From positions 13,144,001 to 13,208,000 of the forward strand of contig CM055607.1 in assembly GCA_029379385.1 (NCBI GenBank): a DNA stretch of 64,000 bases, read 5' to 3'. A program made the position numbers and the translations under genes. This document shows, in pieces, positions 10,772-23,300 of this stretch (position 1 is the first letter of the stretch; every line of letters starts with the position of its first letter). Source of the DNA: Quillaja saponaria. Taxonomy: Eukaryota; Streptophyta; Magnoliopsida; Fabales; Quillajaceae. The notes under the pieces are model-generated. The model saw nothing but the letters and a program-made list of their open reading frames with translations, was not told where the DNA came from and searched no databases.

Positions 10772-13594
10772 GCATAAAAAGGTTCATATAGTTTTATTTT
10801 TATTTTTGTTTGTTTGTGTGTCTGTATTCTATAATCGATCTTTTAGCTATCTTTCTGTATTAAGACAGTGATTATCTTAAACAACTATTAGTTCACATCT
10901 ATATATGTTTGTGAAGAGATTAAAATGTGATGCTGATGTTCAAAATTGTGATTTGCACAGTTTTTCTCTCTCAAACATTATGTTATCGAACAGTAATTAG
11001 CGGAAGCAGCAAGGTGAAGGCTACTATAATGCTTCTTATGATGAATTCTTAACAAATTAACAGTGTCTAGTACCAGTTCAAATTGGAAAATAGCTTCAGA
11101 GAAAACTCTGAAAACCCAATATGAAGGGTGCTCTTTCATTAATGGTCTTAGCCTCTTTGTGGAATGTTGAAGTAATAAAAGAAATGAAGCATTTCTAATT
11201 AAATTTGACTTGTAAAAGTTCTCATTTCATAATGTTTCTGAGCTACAAACATTGGCTGTTAGACGGGGTCAGACTCAGTGATAGGCCCTTATGCTTTTAA
11301 AAATAGGGCACACAACCAATCACCATGATAACTAATTGAGCGGAGATAGCAGGAGAAGTTGCATGTACATTTTTTGCTTTTCTCCTTCAAAGAAACCCAC
11401 TATGAGGTGAACTTGCAGTCTCTAATATTCTCTCCCTTGTTTTCGTTGCCTGCAATAACCACAAAGGATAACAAATCTTTGAAAGCTGCTAATAGCATAA
11501 CAATCTGATCATGTTACACAGGACATCGAAGTGCATAATAAATATGCATACAAATTTTGACTGCAACCTTATTTACCCATTGATCCAATCTTTGTGACTA
11601 ACAGCGCATTCGCTGCATTTTACAAATATTACATGTTGGAGCCAAATTAAAGGAAAGAAAATATTATAGTGCAGAATGTGTGAAGATAAGAAGCAAGAAC
11701 CTGTTTCTCCCAATTTGTAAATGGTTTTATGAGAGCAAGTAAAATTGCTTGTAAAGCAGATCCTGTCAATAATCCAACCCAAAGTCCCTTTCTTTTATAA
11801 TGAAGACCAAAACCCTGTAACACAGTTACTGGAATTCCCACAAGATAATATGCTCCAAGATTTACATAAGCTAATACTTCCTGCCATCCACTACCTCTGG
11901 CAACCGCTAATGCAAAAAAATAAAAATAAACAAGACAGTCATAGCAGTGCAGTCACTAAATATCGTGTGTGGACGTTTTAACTTCTTACTTGTACAGGAA
12001 TTACTCACCAGAAAGCACTATTAATAAACTTTCCACAATAACAGATAGACAAAGCAGAGGAATCATCTCCGCTACAATATCAACAACTTCCTTCTCATTG
12101 CTGTAAGTATATCCCAAAAGATGACGGAAACAGAAGAGAAACAAAGATCACAAAAATTGCCTCTGCAATTGCAATAACCACAACGGCACGAACAGAATCT
12201 TGAGCTGCCTTGTGATTGCCAGCACCTAATTCGTTTGAAAATAGTGTGCTACGAAACAGAGTTGTTAAATTATCTTGCAACATGTACTCATATTTATGAA
12301 GTAAATGAAACCATAATGTGTATAAAAGATTTAGAGCAAACCTTGCCTGCAGCCCCAACCCCATATGGAATGAAGTAAAGCAAAGAAGTAGTGTTAAGGC
12401 TGATCAGAGTTTATGAGAATTCAGAGGAATCCATGAAGAGTTATCTTATCAATTTACTTAGAAAACTAAACACACCAGATAGAAAGAACTGAGGTTTCAA
12501 ATTGTGGATTTGGTAGAAGCCCAGCAAGTAATATTATCAACTAAAAGGACCACCATTCAAGACTACAACCATTCAAACAGAAAGTTACTGCATTAGTAAA
12601 AGAAAGAAAACATATATTCAAATACACTATATTATCAAAGAAGCTATATATGCTTATGAGTTTTTTTACCAAACCATTACTGCAGACGCGATAGCATATT
12701 GAAGGAATTCTCTAAGGCTGAGAAAAGCTTTACTCGTAAACGCAATCCTGGTTTTCTGACATGCTGAAGACTGCTTCATATAAAGTCCGGGGAAAACTAT
12801 ATTGAACCAGTATGAGATTCCAATAGCTAATGCTGCTCCGACATGGCCTATTTCCATAAATACCAAACCCCAACAAAGAGGTATATGCAAGCATAGAGCC
12901 GTAATTGAGCTTAAAACCATGGGAAATATCAAACTCTGAGTCTGGAAGTAGTGAATCAAAGATTGCAGAACAGCATAACCAAATAATGTAGGAATTAGCC
13001 AAATGCAGTAATTGAAAGCTAGAATTGAGATTGCAGGATCTTGACCAAAAAATATAAGCATTTTGTCCATGAATACCCAGAGAACAGATATTGGGAGACA
13101 AACCAAAGTCAAAGAGATTATTGCACAGAAAGTACAGTTTCCAAGCTTATTGAATTGCTCTGCTCCATATGTTTGGCCACATAAAGTTTCCAATGCACCT
13201 GCCATTCCCTACTGCATGGCGATTGGCAATATTCAAGAGTAGTCAATCAAGTCGGTCCAATTAAGTTTAGGAAAATCAAATATTTAGTGCATATGATCAA
13301 GTTCATCAGGAAAGCAACTAGCTATAAAGAATTAATACTAGGCTACTACCATTAATGAAGCACATTTAATCAAAATTTTCATGTTTTGATCACTTGGTCA
13401 AAGAAACACTGATACCTCATCAAAAAAATAATTCATCAAAAAGTTTGAATAGTTGGACGAACCGAGAAAGATGGTCTTCTTTTTCTGTTGTTGATAAATT
13501 ATTTACAATTTTCCGTTAAATGAGTACTCTACTTTTTCTATTATTGATAAACTTTTGTCGAAACAATTTTGGAAATTAATTGCGTGAATTCCAG

Positions 13595-13720
13595 TTTTAT
13601 TACATACTAGATGTATTTGGTGTTCGTGCTATGCAAGAACTTTTTTATTTTTTATTGTTTATTTCATAATATATAGTTGTTGTGAATCTGTAGAAGATCC
13701 AATACATCTAGTATGTAAAA
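13595..13720. repeat. Inverted repeat (17-bp perfect arms) in MATE pseudogene intron 1
   Basis: The left arm at about 13601-13617 (TACATACTAGATGTATT) and the right arm ending at 13717 are perfect inverted copies, extended by imperfect TTTT and TTGG flanks. The spacer is about 77 bp. It could be a very short MITE or a cruciform-forming element. The twin gene's intron does not show it at the same place. Confidence 0.6.
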
Positions 13721-13843
13721 ACCACGAAAGCATTAAAACATTATGGTAATTATTTCACTAAGACCGAATACGTATACTAAAGTATTAAAACATGTTTTAT
13801 GTTATATACTATAGATACTTACAAAAGTATTAAAACATGAATA

Positions 13844-14090
13844 GCTCGTTTGGTGTATCGTATAAGATTGTATAGTATATACTTATACAATGTATTAGGT
13901 TTTATAGCTTTACAATTATTATACTGTTGTCTTATCTTTTCCCTCCCTACTGTATAGCTTTATACTGTCAGACATAGTATAGAGGAAGTAAACAATATAA
14001 ATCTATACTATCATGTTGCTGTGCTGCCAAACAAGTCAACTAAATAATCTTATACTATCTTATTATCTTTATACGATACACCAAATCAGC
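13844..14090. mobile_element. MITE with about 22-bp terminal inverted repeats, copy 1
   Basis: The element begins GCTCGTTTGGTGTATCGTAT and ends with the imperfect reverse complement (ATACGATACACCAAATCAGC). It is AT-rich, 247 bp, and has no coding capacity. A second member of the same family lies at 62497-62748 and shares internal blocks such as ATAGCTTTATACTGTCAG and ATTGTCTTATC. The target-site duplication is not clear. It sits within intron 1 of the MATE pseudogene. Confidence 0.8.
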
Positions 14091-14382
14091 CAATCGCTAA
14101 AATAAAGTTTACAAGTACATTGAATCTAGAAACACCAGCAAAAGAGGTGGCAATACCAACCCTGGAGAGTGAGAGTTGACCGATTTGCCCTGCCATCATC
14201 ACCAATACTACCTGAAATAGTAGTTGGGATACCGTCACCACCACCATCAATGCCGCCATGTAGCTCACCTTCTTGAACTATTGCATAAAGCACCGACCAC
14301 CACCCTGCTCTGATATTTCCACTACTCCTTGGTTTTGATCTCCTGATCTCTTTGGTAACAAAATAACATCTGCCTCTTTCAT

Positions 14383-17117
14383 ATTTTCTTCTCTTATGAA
14401 TGGGAGGTAGTTTTTGAGTGATCCTATATTATAATACTAGCTAGCTGTAATATATATATATATAGATATAGAAAAGCAATATGTAAGGAAGATACCTTTT
14501 CCTTTACCAGGGAGTACTGTAAGAAGAAACTTAGGTAAGTGCCTTTCTAAAGTCTAGCAAGGGTGAGATGGAATTATGGAAAACTACTTTCTTCTCTATT
14601 AAGTGCACGAGGTATGCAAGTACGTAGCAACATCTAATTAAATAAGATCTTGTTTGGTCATCTAATTTGCGGTTTTTAAATTTGAGTAATAATGCACTTT
14701 ATAAATTTATATTTGTGATTTTAACTTTTACAAATATAATTTTGTGATGTTAACACGGATTTTTGACATCTTTTAAACTGTAGATTTCCATAATTCTTTT
14801 CCACAAGAAATATCAAGTTTATAAATTTAAAAAGTAAATTAAAAAAAAAACTCATTTTGTGTAATTCATATACGTGAGGAATCCCTTGCTCTAATAACTC
14901 AAATTTATAGAGAAATCATTTAGTGTATAGTATTTATAGTATATAACATATTTAAAAATTTATAGAATGACATGTTGACACATAACATGTGGTATCAGAA
15001 TCTCATTCAAACTGTCTTATTTAGTATAAAGAAAAAAATCACATGTTATATTTTTTCTATTGATCTTTCGACATATACATGCATGGATGTTTTAGGTTAA
15101 TTAACTCAATTCACATGGATGTTTTAGTTAATTAACTCAATTCACATAACACAATAAAGTAATCCATTTTTTATATACATAAAGATATAAATTATAAAAG
15201 ATACACTATGAAAACGAATATATATTGCGATTTTTGCCCACAGGAAGGTTGAATTTAACATTGGTTAATCCAAAATAATGTTTTGACTCATAACATGACA
15301 TCTGAATTTTCTTGGCTTTTTGGTTTATTTCAACTATATTTCTTAAGAAGAGAATATATTATTTTGTGACATTATTTTACTAAAAATAAAGTACACTTTC
15401 AACCCTTGGGTAGATTGACCTTAATTTGAATTTTTTTGTGAGTTAATCACCTGTTTCTACATAATCAAGTATGTCATCTAAGAGAGATTTGAATGAGCGG
15501 TGGGACCAACTCATTTGCCTTATATCTACATAATCAAGTATGTCATCTAAGAGAGATTTGAATGAGCGGTGGGACCAACTCATTTGCCTTAATATAATCT
15601 AATTAAATCTTGTATCACAAAAATTATAATTTGGGATTCTACCCTGATTATGTGAACATCAAATATTTTGAAAGTCATTAAAAATTGATTTATAAATTCT
15701 GATAAGGTATTCGCTGGCATCCTGATAAGCTTTCGAGCATAAAGTTTAACAATATTATAGATGTGCGTTAGTACATTATAGAATAAGAGATATTGTTGCT
15801 CAACTGAATTTTTCAAATTTGAGTTTTCAAAATAATTTCTTGTAATCTTTATTTTAAACTCTCATTTTAACAAATTCAAACAATTAAAAATGTTTTATAA
15901 CACACCTATGAAAAATTGGTCATTTAATTGACTATTAGCAATGTGTAAAACTAGTTGTAAATCTAGTAATTAACTCATGATAAAGAAAAAGGAAAAGAAC
16001 TGTAAAATTGTTCCAAAATGAAGAAGGAATATCAAACACATAAAATAAATTTGTGTGTGTTTTTTTTTTTTTTATAAAAAAAATAAAAATAGACACGCAG
16101 AATATTACTTCAAATACAAGATTAATGGTACATAATTTATTTATATCATATTAATGTAATATGTTGGAATATGCTAACAGTTGCCTCATCATTCATTAAT
16201 CATCTCTCATCTTCCAAACTTATTAATTATATAATAGTCAGGTTTATATTTTTTTCAATCTCCAAAACTTCTCACTCTTCCCCTCTCTACTCACTTACGG
16301 GAGACACTACCTAATGGTTCTTTCCTACATTCCTTTCCTCTTGACAAATAAGAACAAAGGTTGAATGCAATAGTAAAAAAGCAGCACTCTCGGATGAGAA
16401 CACCGACTCCAACAAAAAAACTGAAAAATTCTCTGATGACTTTGGTATGTCTCAGACAAGATCGTCTGTTTATTACAATCTAATACAATACATGATTCTC
16501 ATGAATCATTTATAGAAAAATTATAATATATAATACAATTTTATTCAAAATTTAAAATTAAAATAAAATGTTAACACATTATTCATTAATTCTCTCTCCT
16601 CTTTCAAACTCGTTAATTATATACCATTAAATTTGTTTTTTCTAATTAATCTCCCATATTTCTCTCCTAACCAAATAAACATTGAAGAGTTTCTTACTGT
16701 TTTTTATAAACATTCCTCCTCCTCACTGACTCTTTTGCTTGTTTTTTTAAAAATAGTCTGATACTCGATGTTTCACTTGGGTGGTTAAAAAAAAAAAAAA
16801 AGAGAAAAAGAAAACAGGGTTTAAGCCATGCTGAAATCTGAGGTGATTTGGTCACTAGACATGAATATTAAATACAGCAAGAACGAAACTGGATTTAAGC
16901 CGAAACGAGAGTTCCTAGAATGGAGGGATGTTCTCAAAAGTATCAGAGAGCTTGACATTGCCGTTGAAGATATGAATATTGCTCTTTCATGACATTAATG
17001 GTCTTATCCTTGATTGGCCCTTATGCTTTTAAAAATAGGGTACACAGTTAACCAATCACTATGATAACTACTTGAGCAGAAATAGCAGCAGTTGCATATA
17101 GTTTTTGCTTTTCACCT
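14383..17117. other. Spacer between the tandem MATE copies
   Basis: AT-rich DNA without a gene. It holds a perfect 69-bp tandem repeat (15456-15590), a shorter duplicated block at about 15080-15146 (ATGGATGTTTTAG-TTAATTAACTC twice) and poly-A/T tracts. The segment just before 17118 resembles the sequence downstream of the pseudogene (about 11130-11386), so the duplicated unit includes 3' flanking DNA. Confidence 0.5.
15456..15590. repeat. Perfect 69-bp tandem duplication
   Basis: The unit starting TCTACATAATCAAGTATGTC and ending in CATTTGCCTTATA occurs twice head to tail (15456-15524 and 15525-15590). No mismatch was seen until the second copy ends, which indicates a very recent event. Confidence 0.85.
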
Positions 17118-20100
17118 TCAAAGAAATCCACTATGATCAGGTGAACTTGCAGTCTCAAATATTCTCTCCCTTGCTTTGGTTGCCTGAAATAGCAACAACA
17201 AATTCTTTAAGCTGCTAACTGCATAACAATCTGAACATCTTACACACAATTTTCCGTCATGCATGAATTGTAGATTTTCATGCATCTAAGAGTGCTAGCA
17301 ATGCTTGTATCACAAGTCTTTTCGCATTTAACAGTATTCATTCTTACAGGGGCGTATCTGCAACATCACTTCATTTTTAAAATATCACATGTCTAACTAG
17401 AGCAAATTTCAAGGAAGGAACATTTATACTGCAGAGTGATTGAAAGCTAAGAAGTAAGAACCTGTGTTTGCCAATTTGTAAATGCTGTTATCAGAGCAAG
17501 TAAAATTGCTTGTAAAGAAGATCCTGTCAATATGCCAACCCAAAGTCCCTTCCCTTTAAAATCAAAGCCAAAACCCAACAATGCAGCTACTGGAATTCCC
17601 ACAATATAATATGCTCCGAGATTCACATAAGCGCCTACTTCCTGCCATCCACTGCCTCTGGCAACCCCTAATGCAAACAAAAAAAAAAAAAGAGTCTAGC
17701 CACTAATATGGTGGTTTTAACTTTTAACTTGACCAGCAGTTACTCACCAGAAAGCACTCCTAATAGGCTGTCCACACTAACAGAGAGACAAAGCAGAGGA
17801 ACCATCTCTGCTACATTATCAACAACTTCCTTCTCATTGCTGTAAGTGTATCCCAGAAGATGACGGAAACAGAAGAGAGCACTGCTAACAAGAATTGCCT
17901 CTGCAATTCCAAGAACCACAACAGCACGAACAGCTTCTTGAGCTGCCCGGTGATTTCCTGCTCCTAATTCATTTGAAACTCGTGTGCTACGAAACAGAGT
18001 TGTTAAATTATTCTCAACATTTGCACATATTTATAAAGTAAATTAAACTATAATGTGTATGATAATATATTTAGAGAAAACCTTGCTGCAGCGCCAACTC
18101 CGTATGGAATGAAGTAATGCAGTGTAGTAGTGTTAAGGCTGCTCAGAGTTTATGAGAAGTCAGGAGAATCCATGAAGAGTTATCTTATAAATTTACTTAG
18201 AAAAGGAAACACACCAGATAGAAAGAACTGAGGTTTCAAGTTGTGGATTTGGTAGAAGCCCAGCAAGTAATATTATCAACTCAAAGGACCACCATTCAAG
18301 ACTACAACCATTCAAACAGAAAGTTACTCCATTAGAGAAAGAAAGAAAACAAATTCAAATGCATTATATCTTTCCAAGAGAGCTTATGTTTATATAATTT
18401 TTACCAGACCATTACTGCAGAAGGGATAGCAAATTGAACGAATTCTCTAATGCTGAGAAAAGCTTTACTGGTAAACACAATTTTTGTTTTCTGACATGCT
18501 GAAGAGTGCTTCATATAAAGTCCGAGGAAAATGACATTGAACCAGTATGAGATTCCAATAGCTAATGCTGCTCCGACATGGCCTAATTCCAATTTAAATA
18601 CCAAACCCCAACAAAGAGGTATATGCAAGCATAGAGCCGTAATTGAGCTTAAAACCATGGGAAAGATCAAACTCTGAATCTGGAAATAGCGAATCAAAGA
18701 TTGCAGAACAGCATAGCCAAATAATGCTGGAATTAGCCAAATGCAGTAGTTGCGAGCTAGAATTGAGATTGTAGGGTCTTGACCAAAAAATATAAGCACT
18801 TTGTCCATGAATACCCAGAGAACAGATATTGGTAGACAAACCAAGATCAAAGAGATTATTGCACAGCAAATATAGTTTCCAAGCTTATTGAATTGCTCTG
18901 CTCCATATGTTTGGCCACATAAAGTTTCCAATGCACCTGCCATTCCCAACTGCATGGCAATTGGCAATATTCAGAAGTCGGTGAATCATGTAGGCTCAAT
19001 TTTTGGAAAATCAAATTCCATAGAAGGTGGTAAAATAATGTCTTGAGCAGTTACATATCCCGGACCCTTGACACAAATAGATGCATCCTGCTTTCTATAC
19101 AGATTATTTCCCAATACAATTTCTCTCAAATTTATTAAAACTTCATGTACCGATTCTTGAATACCTACTATGGTCGAATATTCATGTGGTATTTTCTCAG
19201 ATTTTGCACGTGTTATACATGTTCCTTTTATTTCTCAGAGCAAAGCTCTTCGCACCGCAATGCGTATCAGTTGACCTTTCATAAGTGGAGACAGTTAAAC
19301 AAGAAAGCAACTAGAAAGTATGAAGCACACTGGATAAAAAATTTCAAGTTTTCACCACTTAGTTAAAATAAACAATTATTCATTATCAATAAAATTCACT
19401 GAAAAGCTTAAATTATTAGATGAAATCCTTAAGTAAGCTCTAATATCGGTACAAGTTTAGATTCAGCCGAAAGCATCCTGGACCTTTCCCATGGTCATGA
19501 TGTTAGATAATGCTAGGTTCATTAATGCCTAAATCATTATCAATGTCATGCACGGGCATGCATGCATCACCAATTCACCATTACCATATAGTACAAGCAA
19601 GGAGCAGCCACTTGTCTGGTTTTTTACCTGTGAAAGTAGTACAGGTTGCACAAACCAATTCAGATTTTAAAGAGTAAAAGCACTACGAACTCAAAACTTG
19701 ACATCGAGTTCCACTAGAGATCATGTTGAGATTCTCTACCATTTATCTTTAAATTTGGAGCCTAAATTTTGTGCATTGTGTATTGTTTCTTCGTTATATA
19801 CCTGATACATACTCTTAAGATAAAGGAGTATAGCCTTGAAGTCTATAGGAGAAAAATTAGAGATATAATCTCCTTGTAATTTGTCATCGCTGCCAAAGAA
19901 TCAATTATTGAATTATTGAAATTTTAGCAAATCTAAGTTTGGTATCTAATGTTATTAATTAAAACTATTTATTTATACAAAAATATTTATCATAAATTAT
20001 AAAGTATTAGTCTTGAAGTCTATACATAAACATTAATTTTTAAATCAGTACGCACTTGGATCTATATCTTACAATTTAACAACGTTAAAATTAGAGTCTA

Positions 20101-21358
20101 TAAAATAATACTTATTTTAAGATAACTTTCTTACATATTTGTATAGACAAACACATAATATGCTACAATAATGTGATTCAGTAATGAAAAATTAAGCAAG
20201 GAAAATAAGATAAAGAGAAATAATTGTTTAAAAAATTCAAGAGAGGGACCTAGAAGGAAATACAAAGAAGTTGGAGATAAAAAAAAATAATAGTGTACAT
20301 ATCAGTTAGTATATGTATAGTAGGGAGTTTGTGCAACTGGGTCAGAGACACTACCAACCAGACAAAATAATTAAAGAAACACTATTTATGAGCTCTACGA
20401 CCCACCCAACAATGCACTTAGCCTTCATATCAGTTAGTGTACGTTCCAGAAATAACTAGAAATAAATAAGTTTAAATTCATTTTGTATGAAAATTAACTA
20501 ATAACTATATTAAAAAGATTATGAAAATATCAATAATTTTTGATAGATTTATTCTTCTATTAATTATTAAATAATATATTTTAAATTAAATAAAGTGTAA
20601 TTTAAAAAATTAATATTTTATATTAAAATTTAAAATAGAAAATAAGGATAAAAATAATAATATAAAATTTAGAATTTATAAGAAAAAAATAATTTAAAGT
20701 ATGAGCTTTTAGGCAGAGAAATTTATTATATGACTTATTTAGTGAAGAAAAAATAGAATTTATTTTTATTTTTTTTAAAATTATTTTATAATAGAATAAA
20801 TTTTTTAAAAAAAATTATGAGTTTTTAACATGATTGTCCTAGAGATCCAAATTCCCCTAATAAGCAAAAAATAGTTGTGATGTTCATGTTACTGACTCTT
20901 AATGAAGGGTATATATTACTAACCTCATCCTATATTTAAAAAATTAGAACATAAGTCCCAACTATTATAAATTAATTTATATGTAAGAATATTCTTTTGA
21001 TCATTGTATATAACAGCAACATTTTATTTTCACAAAAAGTATTAAAATATGAATGTGTACTGGAAAGTTTACATACAAGGACACTGAAACCGGTAACATC
21101 AGCAAAGGAAGTGGCAATAGCAACCCCAGAGAGCGAGAGTTTACCCAGATGTCCCGCCATCATCACCGACACAATCTGCAAAAGGAACTGGGATACCGTC
21201 ACCGCCACCATCGGTGCCGCCATGTAGCTTACCTTCTTTAACTGTTGCATAAAGCACCCACCACTACCACCACCTCCACCACCCTGCTCTGATATTTCCA
21301 CTACTCCTTCGTTTTCTTCTGATCTCTTTGGTAACAAAATCACACCTGCCTCCTCCAT
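17118..21358 (-). CDS. MATE (DTX-type) multidrug and toxin extrusion transporter
   Basis: Seven exons give 493 codons with consistent phases: 21077-21358, 18405-18949, 18215-18301, 18082-18138, 17748-17986, 17462-17667 and 17118-17183. The start at 21358 gives a hydrophilic, Gly-rich N-terminus ([13 protein letters not shown]...) before the first membrane segment. Family signatures are present: [14 protein letters not shown] early in exon 2, P-G-hydrophobic membrane helices throughout, EWWSFEL in exon 3, a [12 protein letters not shown] boundary and a KARERIF-type tail. Plant MATE proteins of this group are 12-helix cation antiporters of plasma or vacuolar membranes that export alkaloids, flavonoids, xenobiotics or hormones. 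The substrate cannot be read from sequence. Intron 1 is 2.1 kb and carries an old AT-rich repeat. A decayed twin lies downstream. The last intron's donor (CAG|GTTCTT) is weak; without splicing there the protein would end VLTS. Confidence 0.92.
20455..20780. repeat. Diverged AT-rich dispersed repeat, copy 2
   Basis: Related to 5650-6095 by ordered shared blocks. It lies in intron 1 of the intact MATE gene and has no equivalent in the pseudogene, so it probably inserted after the tandem duplication or was lost from the twin. Ends are unresolved. Confidence 0.35.
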
Positions 21359-23300
21359 ATTTTGTTTTTCTCTGAGAAAATTTATGGGGAGCTAGAGCTA
21401 GAGCTAGGCAGTGTTTGAGTGTCTTCTATATATATATATATATTTTTTTTTGCATATAATAAGCAATTGGCAATGTCCAATGTTTATCTCTTATAAATAA
21501 AAAATTTATAAATTTAATAGTATTTATAAATAATTTTAATTTTTAATAAATATATTTATTAATATTTTCTACACACCTTTTAAAAAAACTCTTGTTTCTT
21601 TTACTAAGTGTCTGACACATAGAGCTGCCCTCCCCTAAATGAATAAAAACGTGTCATCTCTAGTCAATATCGTTCAAACCATTATTATATATCACTGGGC
21701 ACGGTCCAATTTCAAAAGAAATAAAATACGTGAAATAAGAATAAGAATGCAAAAGTTTATAAATTATTAATATAAAAGAGTTATATATATCAACATAATT
21801 TTAATTAATCAAATAATTTTATTTATTTATTAACAGGAGATTAAAATTTCTTTAAACTTAGATTATCTACAAGACATAAACGAGACAAAATTATTTATAA
21901 ACTTCGTGAAAGCTGGACGAGAATATGTTTACATAAGACTATCTGTTGTTATATTGTAGGTAATAATTGAAGGAAAAAAAAATCATGTTAGTTGATTTTT
22001 TTAAATATGTATTGTAAAGATTTGTAAAATAATTAAAATTCATAAAAGAAAGAAAAAAAGAAAAACATTGTAACATAAGTTGATGCTAAAAGAATTGAAG
22101 AAAGAGATGACACGAAGGAAAATATATAGTATCATATAGAAAATATTGTTGTTATCATTTTTAATTTTTTGAATAAAAAATAAAAAATGTCAGAAAGCAA
22201 TAACCATTATTGGTATGAACTAATTATACTTCATTTGGTAAACTCAGTAAATAAAAGAAGATAATTTGCAGTCACATAACTCTGGATCAGTCCCTCACCA
22301 AACAAACGCTTTAAATTCAATGTTCAAACACGTGAAGCACGTGGAATTAAAGTTATATTTTTATGGGTGGATAACAAGACAACACGTAACAAAATACTAA
22401 ATAGATAGATAATGATGTCGATAATTTTTTATTATTTTTGGGGGCAATAATTGAGCGGATAAGAATAGATCATGTTGACGATGTTGGCTTTCCGCATTCA
22501 CTAGGAAGTGGGTTCTAACTCATAAATTTTTTTTCAAGGAATTGAGTATCTTATCAGAACACAAATTATTATTTTAATATTTTTTAAATAATAAAAATTA
22601 GTAATTTATATTAAACGGCTCTAACAATGTATAAATAAGCTCAAAGATAAAATTTAAAATTAGCTAGCTAAACTCATTTCCAGTGCTCAAGTCTTAACTA
22701 TTATTTCGTGCCTTCGTGGGCTACTTACGTACTAAGTAAAAAAATTTAACATATAGATTTAGAAATTTTAAATAGCCTGAGTTGATATTATAATATATTT
22801 TTGTACAAAATTATAAGCTTTCAGAATTTATAAGTTTTATCGCCTATGAAAGTGGTGGAGATCCAAATAATAAAATATAACTAGTATAAAGTTTTTGCCT
22901 CTTAGAATGTGAGGATTTAAATAATGAAAACCCATGAATGAGGGATTCAAATAATGAAATTAGAAGATACAATTAATGCCTTTCATTATACATGAAGATA
23001 TGGAAATTCAAATAATAAAATTAGTACAAACAATTTATGGCCCTCGTCACCCATGAGGTGGGGATCCAAATAAGAAAACAAAAAAAAAAAAGTACAATCT
23101 ATCCAACAACTAAGAGACAAACAAAATTACATATATATATATATATAATCACAATTTTGAAAATAATACATACTTAAAAAGGCAAATATAGAGAAATACA
23201 ATAATATGTTTTATTTAAATAATAATCAAATAGTGATTAACATTGCATATATGGATTTTGAAATACATCATTCTCATAATGTTGTAACTCATAACAAAAC
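21359..23300. other. MATE upstream region, no gene seen
   Basis: The promoter side of the intact MATE gene. It contains paired G-boxes (22328-22343), an AT microsatellite at about 21427-21444 and degenerate direct repeats of the form GGATCCAAATAATGAAA... between about 22855 and 23070, with at least four spaced copies. No coding exon is recognised. Confidence 0.4.
22328..22343. promoter_or_regulatory. Paired G-boxes upstream of the MATE gene
   Basis: Two CACGTG palindromes at 22328-22333 and 22338-22343 are spaced by four bases (AAG-type linker), about 1 kb upstream of the MATE start codon. G-boxes bind bZIP and bHLH factors (ABA, light, jasmonate). Their pairing fits co-operative binding, but a regulatory effect on this gene is inferred only from position. 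Confidence 0.35.

Larger units (their letters stand above)
11387..14382 (-). pseudogene. MATE/DTX transporter pseudogene (proximal tandem copy)
   Basis: Exon by exon this matches the intact MATE gene at 17118-21358. Exon 1 is 14113-14382, exon 2 is 12670-13211, exon 3 is 12476-12562, and the remainder runs down to a TGA at 11387-11389. It keeps MATE hallmarks ([13 protein letters not shown] in exon 2, [13 protein letters not shown] in exon 5), but the frame is destroyed. Codon 35 is TAG where the twin has CAG. The first codon of exon 2 is TAG where the twin has TTG. In exon 3 the Glu after EWWSF is TAG instead of GAG. Exon 4 has one extra G (GCAGGCAAG versus GCAGCAAG). Exon 5 has one extra base around 12143-12156. 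Splice sites are mostly intact, so an aberrant transcript is possible. Intron 1 carries a 247-bp MITE. Five independent lesions make a sequencing artefact very unlikely. Confidence 0.9.
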
